From NCBI RefSeq assembly GCF_024498195.1, contig NZ_CP101824.1, forward strand, positions 3,224,001 through 3,288,000: 64,000 nt of DNA, written 5' to 3'. The notes below the pieces were generated by a model. It saw only the letters and a list, made by a program, of their open reading frames with translations, had not been told where the DNA came from and did no database searches. The position numbers and the translations under genes are program-made. This DNA is from Halovivax cerinus. GTDB taxonomy: Archaea > Halobacteriota > Halobacteria > Halobacteriales > Natrialbaceae. This document shows positions 33,524-42,271 of the stretch, one piece after another (within the stretch, counting starts at the first letter, position 1; every line of letters begins with the position of its first letter).

Positions 33524-36151
33524 ATGGTGGAATTCACCAGACGTAACCTGCTCGCATCATCGACGGCGGCCGCGCTCGGACCCGGCGTGATCGGGAGTGT
33601 CGGAGCCGCGGGCCGACCCGACGAACACGACACGCCGGAGGCGCCGTACGTGAACGGACGGCTGAAGCGATTCGCCACGACGGCGAAGGGCGCGGAGGTG
33701 ACCGGCCCGTTCGTCTTCGAGACGGGCGAGGTGCTCTTCAGCGTCCAGCACCCGAGTCGCGACAATCCGGCGCCGTTCGACCGGGCGGGCGTCGGCGTCG
33801 TCGAGGGTTTTTCGTTCGCGTTCGACGGCTCGAACGACGACTTCCAGGAAGTAGAGCCGCCGCTCACGAACGCCGAACGGGGACGGGTGAAATCAGCCGC
33901 CGGGGAGTTCGTCTACCTCGTCACGGAGGGCGAGGAGATAAACGGGGGAACGGAGCGCTGGGGGCACCCGCAAACGCTGGACGGGACCGACGTCGCCGAT
34001 CTCGTAGGGGAGAGCTACGAGGGCGTCGGTTACAACCCCGACATGAACGTCTTCGTGGCGACGGACGACGCCGGGGCCGAGGGGTACCTCTTTACGAACA
34101 ACGAGACGACGCCCGGCTGCATCACCCGAACCCCGATCAGTCGCGGCGGGGCTGGCTCCTGGGAGGCGAATCTCGAGGACGCGATGGAGCTCGAAAATAC
34201 CGACGCGTTCCGCGCGGTCGGCGGCACGCGCATCAACTGTTATGGCGACCTGTCGCCCTGGGAGACGCCCCTGTCCGCCGAGGAGGAGTACGGCCACCCG
34301 CGAGTGAACGGGCTCGTGACGGTGAGTGACATCGTCGAAGCCGGCAGCGGCGTCGGCCTCCGCGGCGGCAGCGAGTTCTTCAACCGACCGAACGTCGGCG
34401 CGGTCGAAGCCTCGCTCGAAGACACCTTCGGCGACGATGCCTGGACACCGATGGGGCTCTGGTCGAACACAGGCGTCGAGAAGTTGGCGTACTACCTCGG
34501 CGCCAAGCCTATCGACCGCACCGACGGCGAGAACACCTCGACGCCGATCGGCGACGTCTTCCCCAATCGCTACCGGTACGGGAAGATCGTCGAAGTGACC
34601 GAACCCACGGCCGCGGAACCCGTCCCCGTCAAACACCACGTGTTCGGCCGCGCGGCCTGGGAGTGTCCCGACGTGCTGCCCGACGAGCGAACGGTCTACC
34701 TCGCATCCGACGGCGGCGCGAAGGGCATCTACAAGTTCGTCGCCGAGGAGCCCATCCCGAACTACGACGACCGAATGGACGTCCGTGGCACGCTGTACGC
34801 GATGAAAGCCGCCGAGATCGGCGAGGGAACCGTCGGCGAGACCGACCTCGACGTCGAGTGGCTCGAACTCGGGACGGCGAGTAACGCCGAGGTCGAATCC
34901 TGGATCGCCGACTACGACGACGTTACCCAGGTGGACTACCTCGAAACCCACGCCGAGACCGACTGGGAGGACGACCTCGACGCCGCCCTCGCCGAGGCCG
35001 ACGAGACCGTCGCGATCGAGGGCAACCGGGATTACATCACCGACGAAGAGATCGTCGAGTGGGCCAACCAGTACGACGAACGCGGCCCCGACGGCGTCGA
35101 CGAGGTGCTTCGTCGGGTACCATTCCTGGAGACGCGCGCCGCGGCGAAGGAAATCGGGGCCAGCGTCGAGTTCAACAAGGCGGAGGGGATCGACTCGATC
35201 GACGACGCCGAGCCCGGCGACTACGTCTACTTCGGGATCTCTTCCCTCGGCGGCTACATGACCGACGACCGTGGGGAGCTCCGGTTCGACGAGGTCGACA
35301 CCGGCGTCGTCTACCGCGCCCGCCTCGACGAGGCCTACGACGTCTCGCGACTGGAGCCCGTGATCGTCGGTCCGAACGCCAGTGATCCCGGTTCCCTGCA
35401 GGACGTCTCGCTCGTCAACGTCGACAACGTCTCCGTCATGGACGACGGACGCGTCCTCTGTTGTGAGGACAAGGGGACCTTCGGCCGCTCCTACCCCAAC
35501 GACGCGATGTGGGTCTACCAGCCGCCAGCGACGCTCCGGGTCGGATCCCTCGCGCTGGCGTACGACGCGACCGGGACGGTCGAGCTGACGACCAGTGCGC
35601 TCCCCGACGGACTCGCTGGCGGACGCGTCACGGTGACCGTCTCCCACGCCGACATCGCGGCGATCGCCGACGCGAGCTACGTCGACGAGCTCGCGCTCAC
35701 CGCCGATCCGGTCGTCGCATCCGACGGATCCGCCGTCGAGTTCCGCTTCGCGGACATCGAAGACGCCGTCGAGCCAGGCGCCGGCGAGACGACGCTCGCG
35801 TCGATCGAACTCGAAAGCGTCGAGACGGGGAGTACCGACCTGACGATCGAGACGCACGCCTTCGACGACGATGCAGGTGCACCGATCGAACCCGATTCGA
35901 AACCGGGTGTGGTCGTCGTCGGCCCGCCGCCGATCGGTGACGGACCCGGTGGTGACGCGCCGACGGATCCCGACGGGGACGGCAAATTCGAGGACGTCAA
36001 CGGGAACGGCCGCCTCGACTACGACGACGTCGTCACGCTGTTCTCACACCTGGAGGACGACGCGGTGGAACTCGACCCGGAGGCCTTCGACTTCAACGAG
36101 AACGGACGGATCGACTACGACGACGTCGACGCCCTCTACGACGAGCTGTGA
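33524..36151 (+). CDS. Tat-exported PhoX-like (DUF839) phosphatase with cohesin-like and dockerin domains
   Basis: An 875-residue secreted protein. Residues 1-30 hold a twin-arginine signal (TRRNLLASS...). Residues about 40-660 match the PhoX/DUF839 beta-propeller family (HPQTLDGTDVADLV, EGYLFTNNETTPGCITRTP, INCYGDLSPWETPLS, and metal-binding segments such as VLCCEDKGTFGRSYPNDAMW), whose members are often Ca2+-dependent phosphomonoesterases. Residues about 668-800 are cohesin-like. Residues about 815-875 form a dockerin: two Ca2+-loop/F-hand motifs, DVNGNGRLDYDDV and DFNENGRIDYDDV. Probable role: extracellular phosphate scavenging, displayed on or bound to the cell surface through the following gene product. 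The stop overlaps the next gene's start (GTGA). Confidence 0.83.
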   Translation: MVEFTRRNLLASSTAAALGPGVIGSVGAAGRPDEHDTPEAPYVNGRLKRFATTAKGAEVTGPFVFETGEVLFSVQHPSRDNPAPFDRAGVGVVEGFSFAFDGSNDDFQEVEPPLTNAERGRVKSAAGEFVYLVTEGEEINGGTERWGHPQTLDGTDVADLVGESYEGVGYNPDMNVFVATDDAGAEGYLFTNNETTPGCITRTPISRGGAGSWEANLEDAMELENTDAFRAVGGTRINCYGDLSPWETPLSAEEEYGHPRVNGLVTVSDIVEAGSGVGLRGGSEFFNRPNVGAVEASLEDTFGDDAWTPMGLWSNTGVEKLAYYLGAKPIDRTDGENTSTPIGDVFPNRYRYGKIVEVTEPTAAEPVPVKHHVFGRAAWECPDVLPDERTVYLASDGGAKGIYKFVAEEPIPNYDDRMDVRGTLYAMKAAEIGEGTVGETDLDVEWLELGTASNAEVESWIADYDDVTQVDYLETHAETDWEDDLDAALAEADETVAIEGNRDYITDEEIVEWANQYDERGPDGVDEVLRRVPFLETRAAAKEIGASVEFNKAEGIDSIDDAEPGDYVYFGISSLGGYMTDDRGELRFDEVDTGVVYRARLDEAYDVSRLEPVIVGPNASDPGSLQDVSLVNVDNVSVMDDGRVLCCEDKGTFGRSYPNDAMWVYQPPATLRVGSLALAYDATGTVELTTSALPDGLAGGRVTVTVSHADIAAIADASYVDELALTADPVVASDGSAVEFRFADIEDAVEPGAGETTLASIELESVETGSTDLTIETHAFDDDAGAPIEPDSKPGVVVVGPPPIGDGPGGDAPTDPDGDGKFEDVNGNGRLDYDDVVTLFSHLEDDAVELDPEAFDFNENGRIDYDDVDALYDEL

Positions 36152-36972
36152 ATCCAATGATCCGACCGGATCCCCCAGCCCCTGACACACCGCCGACCCC
36201 CGTCGACGAGTCGTCCGTATCGAGGCGGGTACCTGCGACCGTCGCCGCCGCAGCGCTCGCCATCCTGCTCACGCTGGGCGTCGTCGCCACACCCGTCGAG
36301 GCGACGACGGCGGCGGAGCGTTCGAACCAGACCATCCTCGTTGGGGACGCTACCACGACCCCCGGCCAGGGTGCGTCGGTGGACGTCGTGCTGACGGACG
36401 CGCCCGACGGCCTGGCCGGCTACGAGCTGACGCTCACGCTGGAGGGCGACGGCGTCGCCTCGATTCAGGGCGTCAGTTACCCCAGCGAGTTCGGATTGAC
36501 GTCGAACCCTGTCGTCGGCCCCGAGGGTCGATCGATCACCGTCGAAGCGGCTGACGTCGAAGACGAGATAGTGGCCGGCGACCGCGACGTCACGCTGGTG
36601 ACGATCGACGTTACCGGGCACGAACCCGGCGAAACGAGCCTCAGTGTAACCGGTGCGCGGCTCGACGCGGACGGCGGCGACGCGATCGACGTGTCCGACG
36701 AGGACGGAACCATCGCCGTCGGAGGCGAGGACGCCGATGGGGAACTCGACGACCGAGACACGCCAGCCGAGAGCGAACTCCCCGGCTTCGGACCGATCGC
36801 GGCGCTCACCGCACTCGGCTGGGCCGGGTGGAGACGGTACGACGGTACCGCGACCGAACCAATTGGAGGATCGTCCGTACCAGGTTCGCCCTTCCGATCG
36901 CACGTAGCACCCGGCCGTTCGAAGACTCCACAACCGGCGGACCGGACCGAACGAGGTGACGAGTCGCGATAG
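36148..36972 (+). CDS. Membrane-anchored cohesin-like protein
   Basis: A 274-residue exported protein starting with GTG overlapping the previous stop (an ATG at 36157 is an alternative). A long signal/anchor lies at residues about 25-55. Residues about 60-185 form a cohesin-like domain clearly similar to the one in the upstream protein (shared DGLAG, LT-NPVV, DVED and GETSL/GSTDL segments). A C-terminal PGFGPIAALTALGWAGW segment resembles PGF-CTERM sorting signals, but it is followed by about 47 unusual extra residues instead of a short basic end. It is likely the surface receptor for dockerin-bearing proteins such as the PhoX-like enzyme. Confidence 0.72.
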   Translation: MNPMIRPDPPAPDTPPTPVDESSVSRRVPATVAAAALAILLTLGVVATPVEATTAAERSNQTILVGDATTTPGQGASVDVVLTDAPDGLAGYELTLTLEGDGVASIQGVSYPSEFGLTSNPVVGPEGRSITVEAADVEDEIVAGDRDVTLVTIDVTGHEPGETSLSVTGARLDADGGDAIDVSDEDGTIAVGGEDADGELDDRDTPAESELPGFGPIAALTALGWAGWRRYDGTATEPIGGSSVPGSPFRSHVAPGRSKTPQPADRTERGDESR

Positions 36973-37129
36973 GGAAGCGACTGGGTAGGGACGGTACCGG
37001 TGTGTAGAGAATGGAACTACTTTGATAACATATTGCCAATACACCAATAGAAAAATCGCCTTCGCGTGCTCCGAATGCAATAATACCACGGTGAACTCAA
37101 CAATCGTAATAGTATAACTCATCGATAAA

Positions 37130-37137
37130 TTAATATA
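37130..37137 (+). promoter_or_regulatory. TATA box of metallopeptidase-like gene 1
   Basis: TTAATATA lies 26-33 bases before the ATG at 37163 inside an A/T-rich island (37010-37150), consistent with leaderless transcription. Confidence 0.5.
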
Positions 37138-37162
37138 CTATTGATTGGATTCTTGAGACGGA

Positions 37163-37993
37163 ATGCGACGACGACAAGCGATCAAACTACTCGGAACCGG
37201 AACGGTCGGTGGATCGGTGCTTTCGGGTACCGCATCGGCTGACATAACCAATCCTGGGTACGGCGGAACCGCACCGGAGTGGGAAGCGTTGTACGACCGC
37301 GGAGACATCGATATTGGCACGCGATCGACGCTCGTTATCGACTTCGTCAGCCACTCGCGGAGTCGGGGCTCGGCGACGTGGTCGAATCTGCAGGATCTGA
37401 TCGATCATCTCTGGGACGATATCAACACGTCGTATCTGGACGGGATCCGGGCGTACTGGCACACCTGGAAGTACATCCACACCACGTACGACGACTCGGA
37501 TCGAGTGGGATCGTCGGAAGCGTACCAGGACAAAGCGGCGACGCTACGATCCGTCTCGAATTACTCGGACTACACGGGACCGTTCCTCGTGCAACTGGAC
37601 GCAGGTGACGTAGACGGCGGGAGTGGAACGACGAAATTCGGTGCGGGGTCGAACGATCCGTACGATCCGAACAACCCTGATCATCCCGTCGCGTTCGCAG
37701 AATACGGGACGGATCATCGATACACGATGTGTCACGAACTCGGTCACTGCCTCGTCAATTCGTCTGTGACGAACGTCGACCACGATCACTACCTCGCAAA
37801 CTACGTGGAGTATTACGCTGACCCACCGAAAACTACGCTCATGGGCTACGAGGTAGAACACTTCGACGATGGAATGGCCGATTACCCCGACTTCCCCGAG
37901 GAACACACTGACCCCCTGGATTACGATCGACAAAACGAGTTCTCGTGTTTCTTCGACAACGCCATGTACGACACATATTACGACTATGCGTAA
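37163..37993 (+). CDS. Tat-exported HExxH metallopeptidase-like protein 1
   Basis: A 276-residue secreted protein. MRRRQAIKLLGTG... is a twin-arginine signal, cleaved around ASA (residues 24-26). The mature protein has many Trp, Tyr and Asp, a zinc-binding HELGH at 191-195, a candidate third His (209, in DHYLA) 14 residues later, and an LMGYE segment at 226-230 that could be a metzincin Met-turn. The paired paralogue shares all of these. It may degrade proteins outside the cell. No family name is recognised. It has its own TATA box. Confidence 0.68.
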   Translation: MRRRQAIKLLGTGTVGGSVLSGTASADITNPGYGGTAPEWEALYDRGDIDIGTRSTLVIDFVSHSRSRGSATWSNLQDLIDHLWDDINTSYLDGIRAYWHTWKYIHTTYDDSDRVGSSEAYQDKAATLRSVSNYSDYTGPFLVQLDAGDVDGGSGTTKFGAGSNDPYDPNNPDHPVAFAEYGTDHRYTMCHELGHCLVNSSVTNVDHDHYLANYVEYYADPPKTTLMGYEVEHFDDGMADYPDFPEEHTDPLDYDRQNEFSCFFDNAMYDTYYDYA

Positions 37994-38472
37994 GAGAGAC
38001 TGCGACACGGAGCATCAACATCAGTCGCGGACCGGACCAAATCATCGCACGTTCCGGCGAAGGGAGACGCCACCGTGAGATGTGAGACCGGTCGTCAGGC
38101 CACGGTGCGAGCAAGCGACCGCCTGTAACGGTGAGCGGTCGCTGGGCACACCATTTCCACGGTGACGGCGATTCGGGCATCAACCGGCGAAACGACCGGC
38201 GTCGATTCCGTGGAAATAGTCTTTCGGCCCATCGACTGTCCCCCGTGACACCTGCCACTCGGGCACTCGGAGGGGCATCGGACGCTTCCTCGCGTACGCG
38301 AACATCGATACAATATTACCGAATCCAAACCGAATTGCCGCACACATACAAGATAACTAAATGACAACTCCCCCTGATCTTGGACTATGGAATTATACAA
38401 TCAATATATTAAGTATTTTAATCTAATTTATAGAGAAACCTATATTATAGCGGGGTTGGATTTTCAAGTGCA
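37994..38472. other. 479-base spacer with two strong inverted repeats
   Basis: No gene is convincing. It contains a 9-base perfect hairpin AGCGACCGC/GCGGTCGCT (38114-38122 and 38135-38143, loop 12) and a 10-base inverted pair ATTTCCACGG/CCGTGGAAAT (38153-38162 and 38208-38217) enclosing 45 GC-rich bases. The last 130 bases are very A/T-rich and include the promoter of the next gene. Confidence 0.7.
38441..38449 (+). promoter_or_regulatory. TATA box of metallopeptidase-like gene 2
   Basis: TATATTATA lies 24-32 bases before the ATG at 38473. Confidence 0.52.
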
Positions 38473-39321
38473 ATGCGACGTCGACAAGCGATCAAAGTAG
38501 TTGGTGGAGCCACGATCGGTGGATCGGTACTGTCAACGACGGCATCGGCGGAGTCCGGATCGTACGGAACGTATCAGGAGTTGTACGACCGGGGCGAGAT
38601 CGACGTCTCTTCCCGAAACACGCTCGTCGTCAATTTCGTCTCCCATACCGAAGCATGGGGGCTCGGGGCGTGGTCTAACCTCCAAGACGTGATCGATCAC
38701 ATATATGACGACCTGTATATCCCATATCTCACCGGAATCAGAGCCATCTGGCACACGTGGCCGTACATCTACGAGTACTACGACGACGATGACAAGGATG
38801 CGAGCGCGCAACTGTACCAGGAGAAGGCCAAGTACCTCCGTGAAAATTCGGCATACTCACACTACACCGGGCCGTTCCTGTTTCAACTACGGTCCGAACA
38901 GATGGAGGACTGGAACGGCCTGGCCGAAATCAGTGGCGATGACGCAGATCCGTTCGCCCCGGAAAACGACGACCACCCGATCGCCTGGGCCGAGCTCGGC
39001 ACCGACGACAACTACACGATGTGTCACGAGATGGCCCACTGCATCGTAAACGACGAGTTCGCAGGCGTCGAGGACGACCACTACCTGGCCGATATCATCG
39101 ACCGGAGTGCGAATCCGCCGAAAACCACCATGATGGGGTACGAGAAGAGCCACTTCGAAAACGGCCCCAACGACACGGACGAATACCCGGCGGACCACGT
39201 CGAGGGAGATACCGACGGCGACGGAGATATCGAGGTCGAGTACGACCGCCAGATGCAGTTCTCGTCGTACTTCGACGACGCGGTTCGAGATACCTTCTGG
39301 GAGTACAAATACAACAACTGA
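38473..39321 (+). CDS. Tat-exported HExxH metallopeptidase-like protein 2
   Basis: A 282-residue paralogue of the gene at 37163-37993. The Tat signal (MRRRQAIKVVGG) is nearly the same. Shared blocks include LYDRGEID, WSNLQDVIDHI, TGIRAIWHTW, YTGPFL, and YTMCHEMAHCIVN with HEMAH at 185-189, DHYLAD (candidate ligand His203) and TTMMGYEKSHF. An acidic DTDGDGDIEVEYD insertion is unique to this copy. The two arose by tandem duplication. Function inferred as extracellular zinc peptidase. Confidence 0.68.
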   Translation: MRRRQAIKVVGGATIGGSVLSTTASAESGSYGTYQELYDRGEIDVSSRNTLVVNFVSHTEAWGLGAWSNLQDVIDHIYDDLYIPYLTGIRAIWHTWPYIYEYYDDDDKDASAQLYQEKAKYLRENSAYSHYTGPFLFQLRSEQMEDWNGLAEISGDDADPFAPENDDHPIAWAELGTDDNYTMCHEMAHCIVNDEFAGVEDDHYLADIIDRSANPPKTTMMGYEKSHFENGPNDTDEYPADHVEGDTDGDGDIEVEYDRQMQFSSYFDDAVRDTFWEYKYNN

Positions 39322-39431
39322 GAGAACAGCCTCGGTGAACATCCGCGGGCCAACACTCCCGATAGCTAGTTCGGAAACCGAGGCCGCATCTCCGTTCGAA
39401 GGAGTGGCGGAGACAACTGTTTTCCCGTCCG

Positions 39432-40463
39432 ATGGAGAATCCGAGAGACAGCGTGCTACAGATACTCTCCCTGCTCACCCTGGCGCTAGTCGGGACGGCC
39501 GTCGTCTGGGTCGGAAGCACGAGGCTCGAAGACGCGGCGGCGAACCTCGCGGGCGCCTACGGCGTTCCGTCGGTGGTCCACGGGGCGGTCATCGCCGCCG
39601 TCGGGTCGAGCACCCCGGAACTCGTTAGCGTCCTCCTCGCTGCAACACGGGGTGAATTCGAACTCGGTGTGGGCGCGATCGTCGGGTCGGCCGTGTTCAA
39701 TCTCCTCGTGATCCCGGGGATCGCCGTCGTCATCGGCGATGGAATCGAGACGAATCGCGATCTGGTCTACAAGGAGTCGCTGTTCTACATGCTCGCGGTG
39801 GCGACGCTGTTGCTCACGTTCTCACTCGCGGTGATCTACTACCCCGTCGAGCCCGCAAACGGCCTCATTAGCGGTGACGTGACCCGCGGACTCGCGCTGG
39901 TCCCCATCGTCCTGTACGTACTGTACGTGTTTACCCAGTACCTGGACGCGTCCGAATCGGAAACGCTGGCGGACGAGGGGGTCGATCTCGTCCGGAGCTG
40001 GGTCGTCTTTCTCGTCGGGCTCGTCCTGATCGTCGTCGGGGTGGAGGCGCTGGTACGGGCCGCAGTCGGCCTCGGCGACGCCTTCGGGACGCCCGCGTTC
40101 CTCTGGGGCATGACGATTGTCGCCGCCGGTTCGAGTCTTCCGGACGCCTTCGTCAGCATCGCCGCCTCACAGTCCGGTCGGCCGACGGTCTCTATCGCGA
40201 ACGTCCTCGGCTCGAACACGTTCGACCTGCTGGTGGCGATCCCAGCGGGGGTCGTCGTCGCCGGTTCGCTCCAGATCACGTTCGACCACGTCGTCCCGAT
40301 GATGGCCTTCCTCGTCGTGGCGACGGTCGTCTTCTTCACCATCTCACGAACGAAGATGTACCTCTCCCGTCGTGAGGGGTGGCTCCTGCTCGTCCTCTAC
40401 GGGGGATTCGTCACCTGGCTCGTCGCGGAAAGCGTCGGGCTCACGCGTCTGTTGCCGACCTGA
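39432..40463 (+). CDS. Sodium/calcium exchanger family (CaCA) membrane protein
   Basis: A 343-residue, ten- to eleven-helix cation antiporter. The two inverted alpha repeats that bind cations are clear: AVGSSTPELVSVLLAA...GAIVGSAVFN near residues 52-85 and AAGSSLPDAFVSIAAS...SIANVLGSNTFD near 232-265. It probably exchanges Ca2+ (or another divalent ion) for Na+ across the cytoplasmic membrane. The central loop (about 165-190) is acidic. It is not obviously in an operon. Confidence 0.88.
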   Translation: MENPRDSVLQILSLLTLALVGTAVVWVGSTRLEDAAANLAGAYGVPSVVHGAVIAAVGSSTPELVSVLLAATRGEFELGVGAIVGSAVFNLLVIPGIAVVIGDGIETNRDLVYKESLFYMLAVATLLLTFSLAVIYYPVEPANGLISGDVTRGLALVPIVLYVLYVFTQYLDASESETLADEGVDLVRSWVVFLVGLVLIVVGVEALVRAAVGLGDAFGTPAFLWGMTIVAAGSSLPDAFVSIAASQSGRPTVSIANVLGSNTFDLLVAIPAGVVVAGSLQITFDHVVPMMAFLVVATVVFFTISRTKMYLSRREGWLLLVLYGGFVTWLVAESVGLTRLLPT

Positions 40464-40570
40464 CCGATCGAATTCTGACGTCCGGGCGGGTCACACCGGT
40501 GTCGTCGGCGATACCGGCAGATTCCGACGCGATGGGGAGGTACTACCGACGACCGACGGTATGAACGGGT

Positions 40571-41857
40571 ATGGCAGACGACGAGACACCACGCTTCGAC
40601 ACGCGGACGATCCACGCCGGGCAGGAACCGGATTCGGCGACCGGCGCTCGCGCCCCGCCGATCTACCAGACCACGTCCTACGAGTTCGACGACACGGACC
40701 ACGCGGCCGCCCTCTTCGGACTGGAGGAGTTCGGCAACATCTACTCGCGGATCATGAACCCGACGAACGCGATGTTAGAAGAGCGCGTCGCCAGCCTCGA
40801 GGGCGGCGTCGGTGCGCTCGCGACCTCGTCCGGGATGGCGGCGTTCGACCTGGCGACGTTCATGCTGGCGGAAGCCGGTGACAACATCGTCTCGGCCTCG
40901 TCGCTCTACGGCGGCACGTACACGTATCTTACCCACAGCGTCGCCCGCCGCGGGATCGAGACGAAATTCGTCGACACGCTCGACTACGAGGCGTACGACG
41001 CGGCGATCGACGACGACACCGCGTTCGTCCACCTGGAGACGATCGGCAACCCCGCGCTGGTGACGCCGGACATCCAGCGGATCGCGGACATCGCCCACGA
41101 TCACGACGTCCCGCTGTTCGTCGACAACACGTTCGCGACGCCGTACCTCTGCAATCCGATCGAGCACGGCGCGGACCTGGTCTGGCACTCGACGACGAAG
41201 TGGCTCACCGGCGCCGGGACGACCGTCGGCGGGATCCTGGTCGACGGCGGTACCTTCCCGTGGGACGAGGGCGACTATCCAGAGATCGCCGAACCGAACC
41301 CCGCCTACCACGGCGTCAACTTCTACGAGACGTTCGGCGAGCAGGCGTTCGCGATCGCCGCCCGCACCCGCGGGCTACGCGATCTCGGCAACCAGCAATC
41401 CCCCTTCGACGCCTGGAACACGCTCCAGAAGCTCGAATCGCTCTCGCTCCGGATGGATCGCCACTGCGAGAACGCGCTGACAGTGGCGGAGTACCTGGAC
41501 GACCACCCCGACGTCGCCTGGGTCACCTATCCCGGCCTCGAGTCCCACGAGACGCACGACAACGCGAGCGAGCACCTGGAAGGCGGCTACGGCGGGATGA
41601 TAACGTTCGGCCTGGAGGGCGGCTACGACGCGGCCGAGACCGTCTGTAACGAGGTCGAACTGACGAGCCTGCTCGCCAACGTCGGCGACGCGAAGACGCT
41701 CATCATCCACCCCGGGAGCACGACCCATCAGCAACTAACCGAGGAGGAACAGTTGACCAGCGGCGTCACGCCAGATCTCGTCCGACTCTCGGTCGGGATC
41801 GAGGATCCCGCGGACATCGTCGCCGACCTGGAACAGGCAATCGAGGCCGCGAACTGA
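40571..41857 (+). CDS. metY: O-acetylhomoserine sulfhydrylase (Cys/Met metabolism PLP enzyme)
   Basis: A 428-residue PLP-dependent enzyme that forms homocysteine from O-acetylhomoserine and sulfide. Signatures are FDTRTIHAGQEPD at the start, the PLP lysine Lys210 (VWHSTTKWLTGAGT), the phosphate-binding SSGMAAF near 87, FVDNTFATPYLCNP, and LSVGIED near the end. Length fits the sulfhydrylase subgroup rather than cystathionine gamma-synthase. The homoserine acetyltransferase gene often found next to it is not here. Confidence 0.9.
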   Translation: MADDETPRFDTRTIHAGQEPDSATGARAPPIYQTTSYEFDDTDHAAALFGLEEFGNIYSRIMNPTNAMLEERVASLEGGVGALATSSGMAAFDLATFMLAEAGDNIVSASSLYGGTYTYLTHSVARRGIETKFVDTLDYEAYDAAIDDDTAFVHLETIGNPALVTPDIQRIADIAHDHDVPLFVDNTFATPYLCNPIEHGADLVWHSTTKWLTGAGTTVGGILVDGGTFPWDEGDYPEIAEPNPAYHGVNFYETFGEQAFAIAARTRGLRDLGNQQSPFDAWNTLQKLESLSLRMDRHCENALTVAEYLDDHPDVAWVTYPGLESHETHDNASEHLEGGYGGMITFGLEGGYDAAETVCNEVELTSLLANVGDAKTLIIHPGSTTHQQLTEEEQLTSGVTPDLVRLSVGIEDPADIVADLEQAIEAAN

Positions 41858-42271
41858 TCGAACGATAGGGCACGCGATAATCGCTCATCGGGGCCGAGGA
41901 GTAAACGTATCACTCGTCGAGCTATTTTCCGGACGTGCCAAATTCGATAGACAGATCACCATCCGAGACATTATCGCGCCAATTCGTTCTCAGAAAGAAT
42001 ATTTTCTACCGATCTAGATAGAATTTGTATACGTACCGATACAGTTATATTCCGATACTATAGCATTCATTAACAGTTCGTGGAGGAGGGCACGGCAGAC
42101 GAGGGACAAAGAGACACCGAACGGTGGACCCGGTCGTGGAGGAGATCCTGTCGACGGTGATCCCGTCGAACGGTCCAGAAGCGGGCTTTCGACGCGATAG
42201 GACAGCATACCCGACCGCCGTGGACACCGACCCGTCGAAACTGGTCATCCACGCGAACCGGAGGGACATGA
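41858..42271. other. 414-base intergenic region with A/T-rich segment
   Basis: Bases 41940-42075 are A/T-rich and contain the likely promoter of the next gene (for example GTTATATTCC at about 42045). That would leave an unusually long leader of roughly 200 bases. A short frame in the leader (42124 on) has no recognisable product. Confidence 0.5.

Noticed and set aside
33893-35857. 654-residue minus-strand frame opposite the PhoX-like gene
   Set aside because: Shadow frame; plus-strand protein has signal, catalytic and dockerin motifs.
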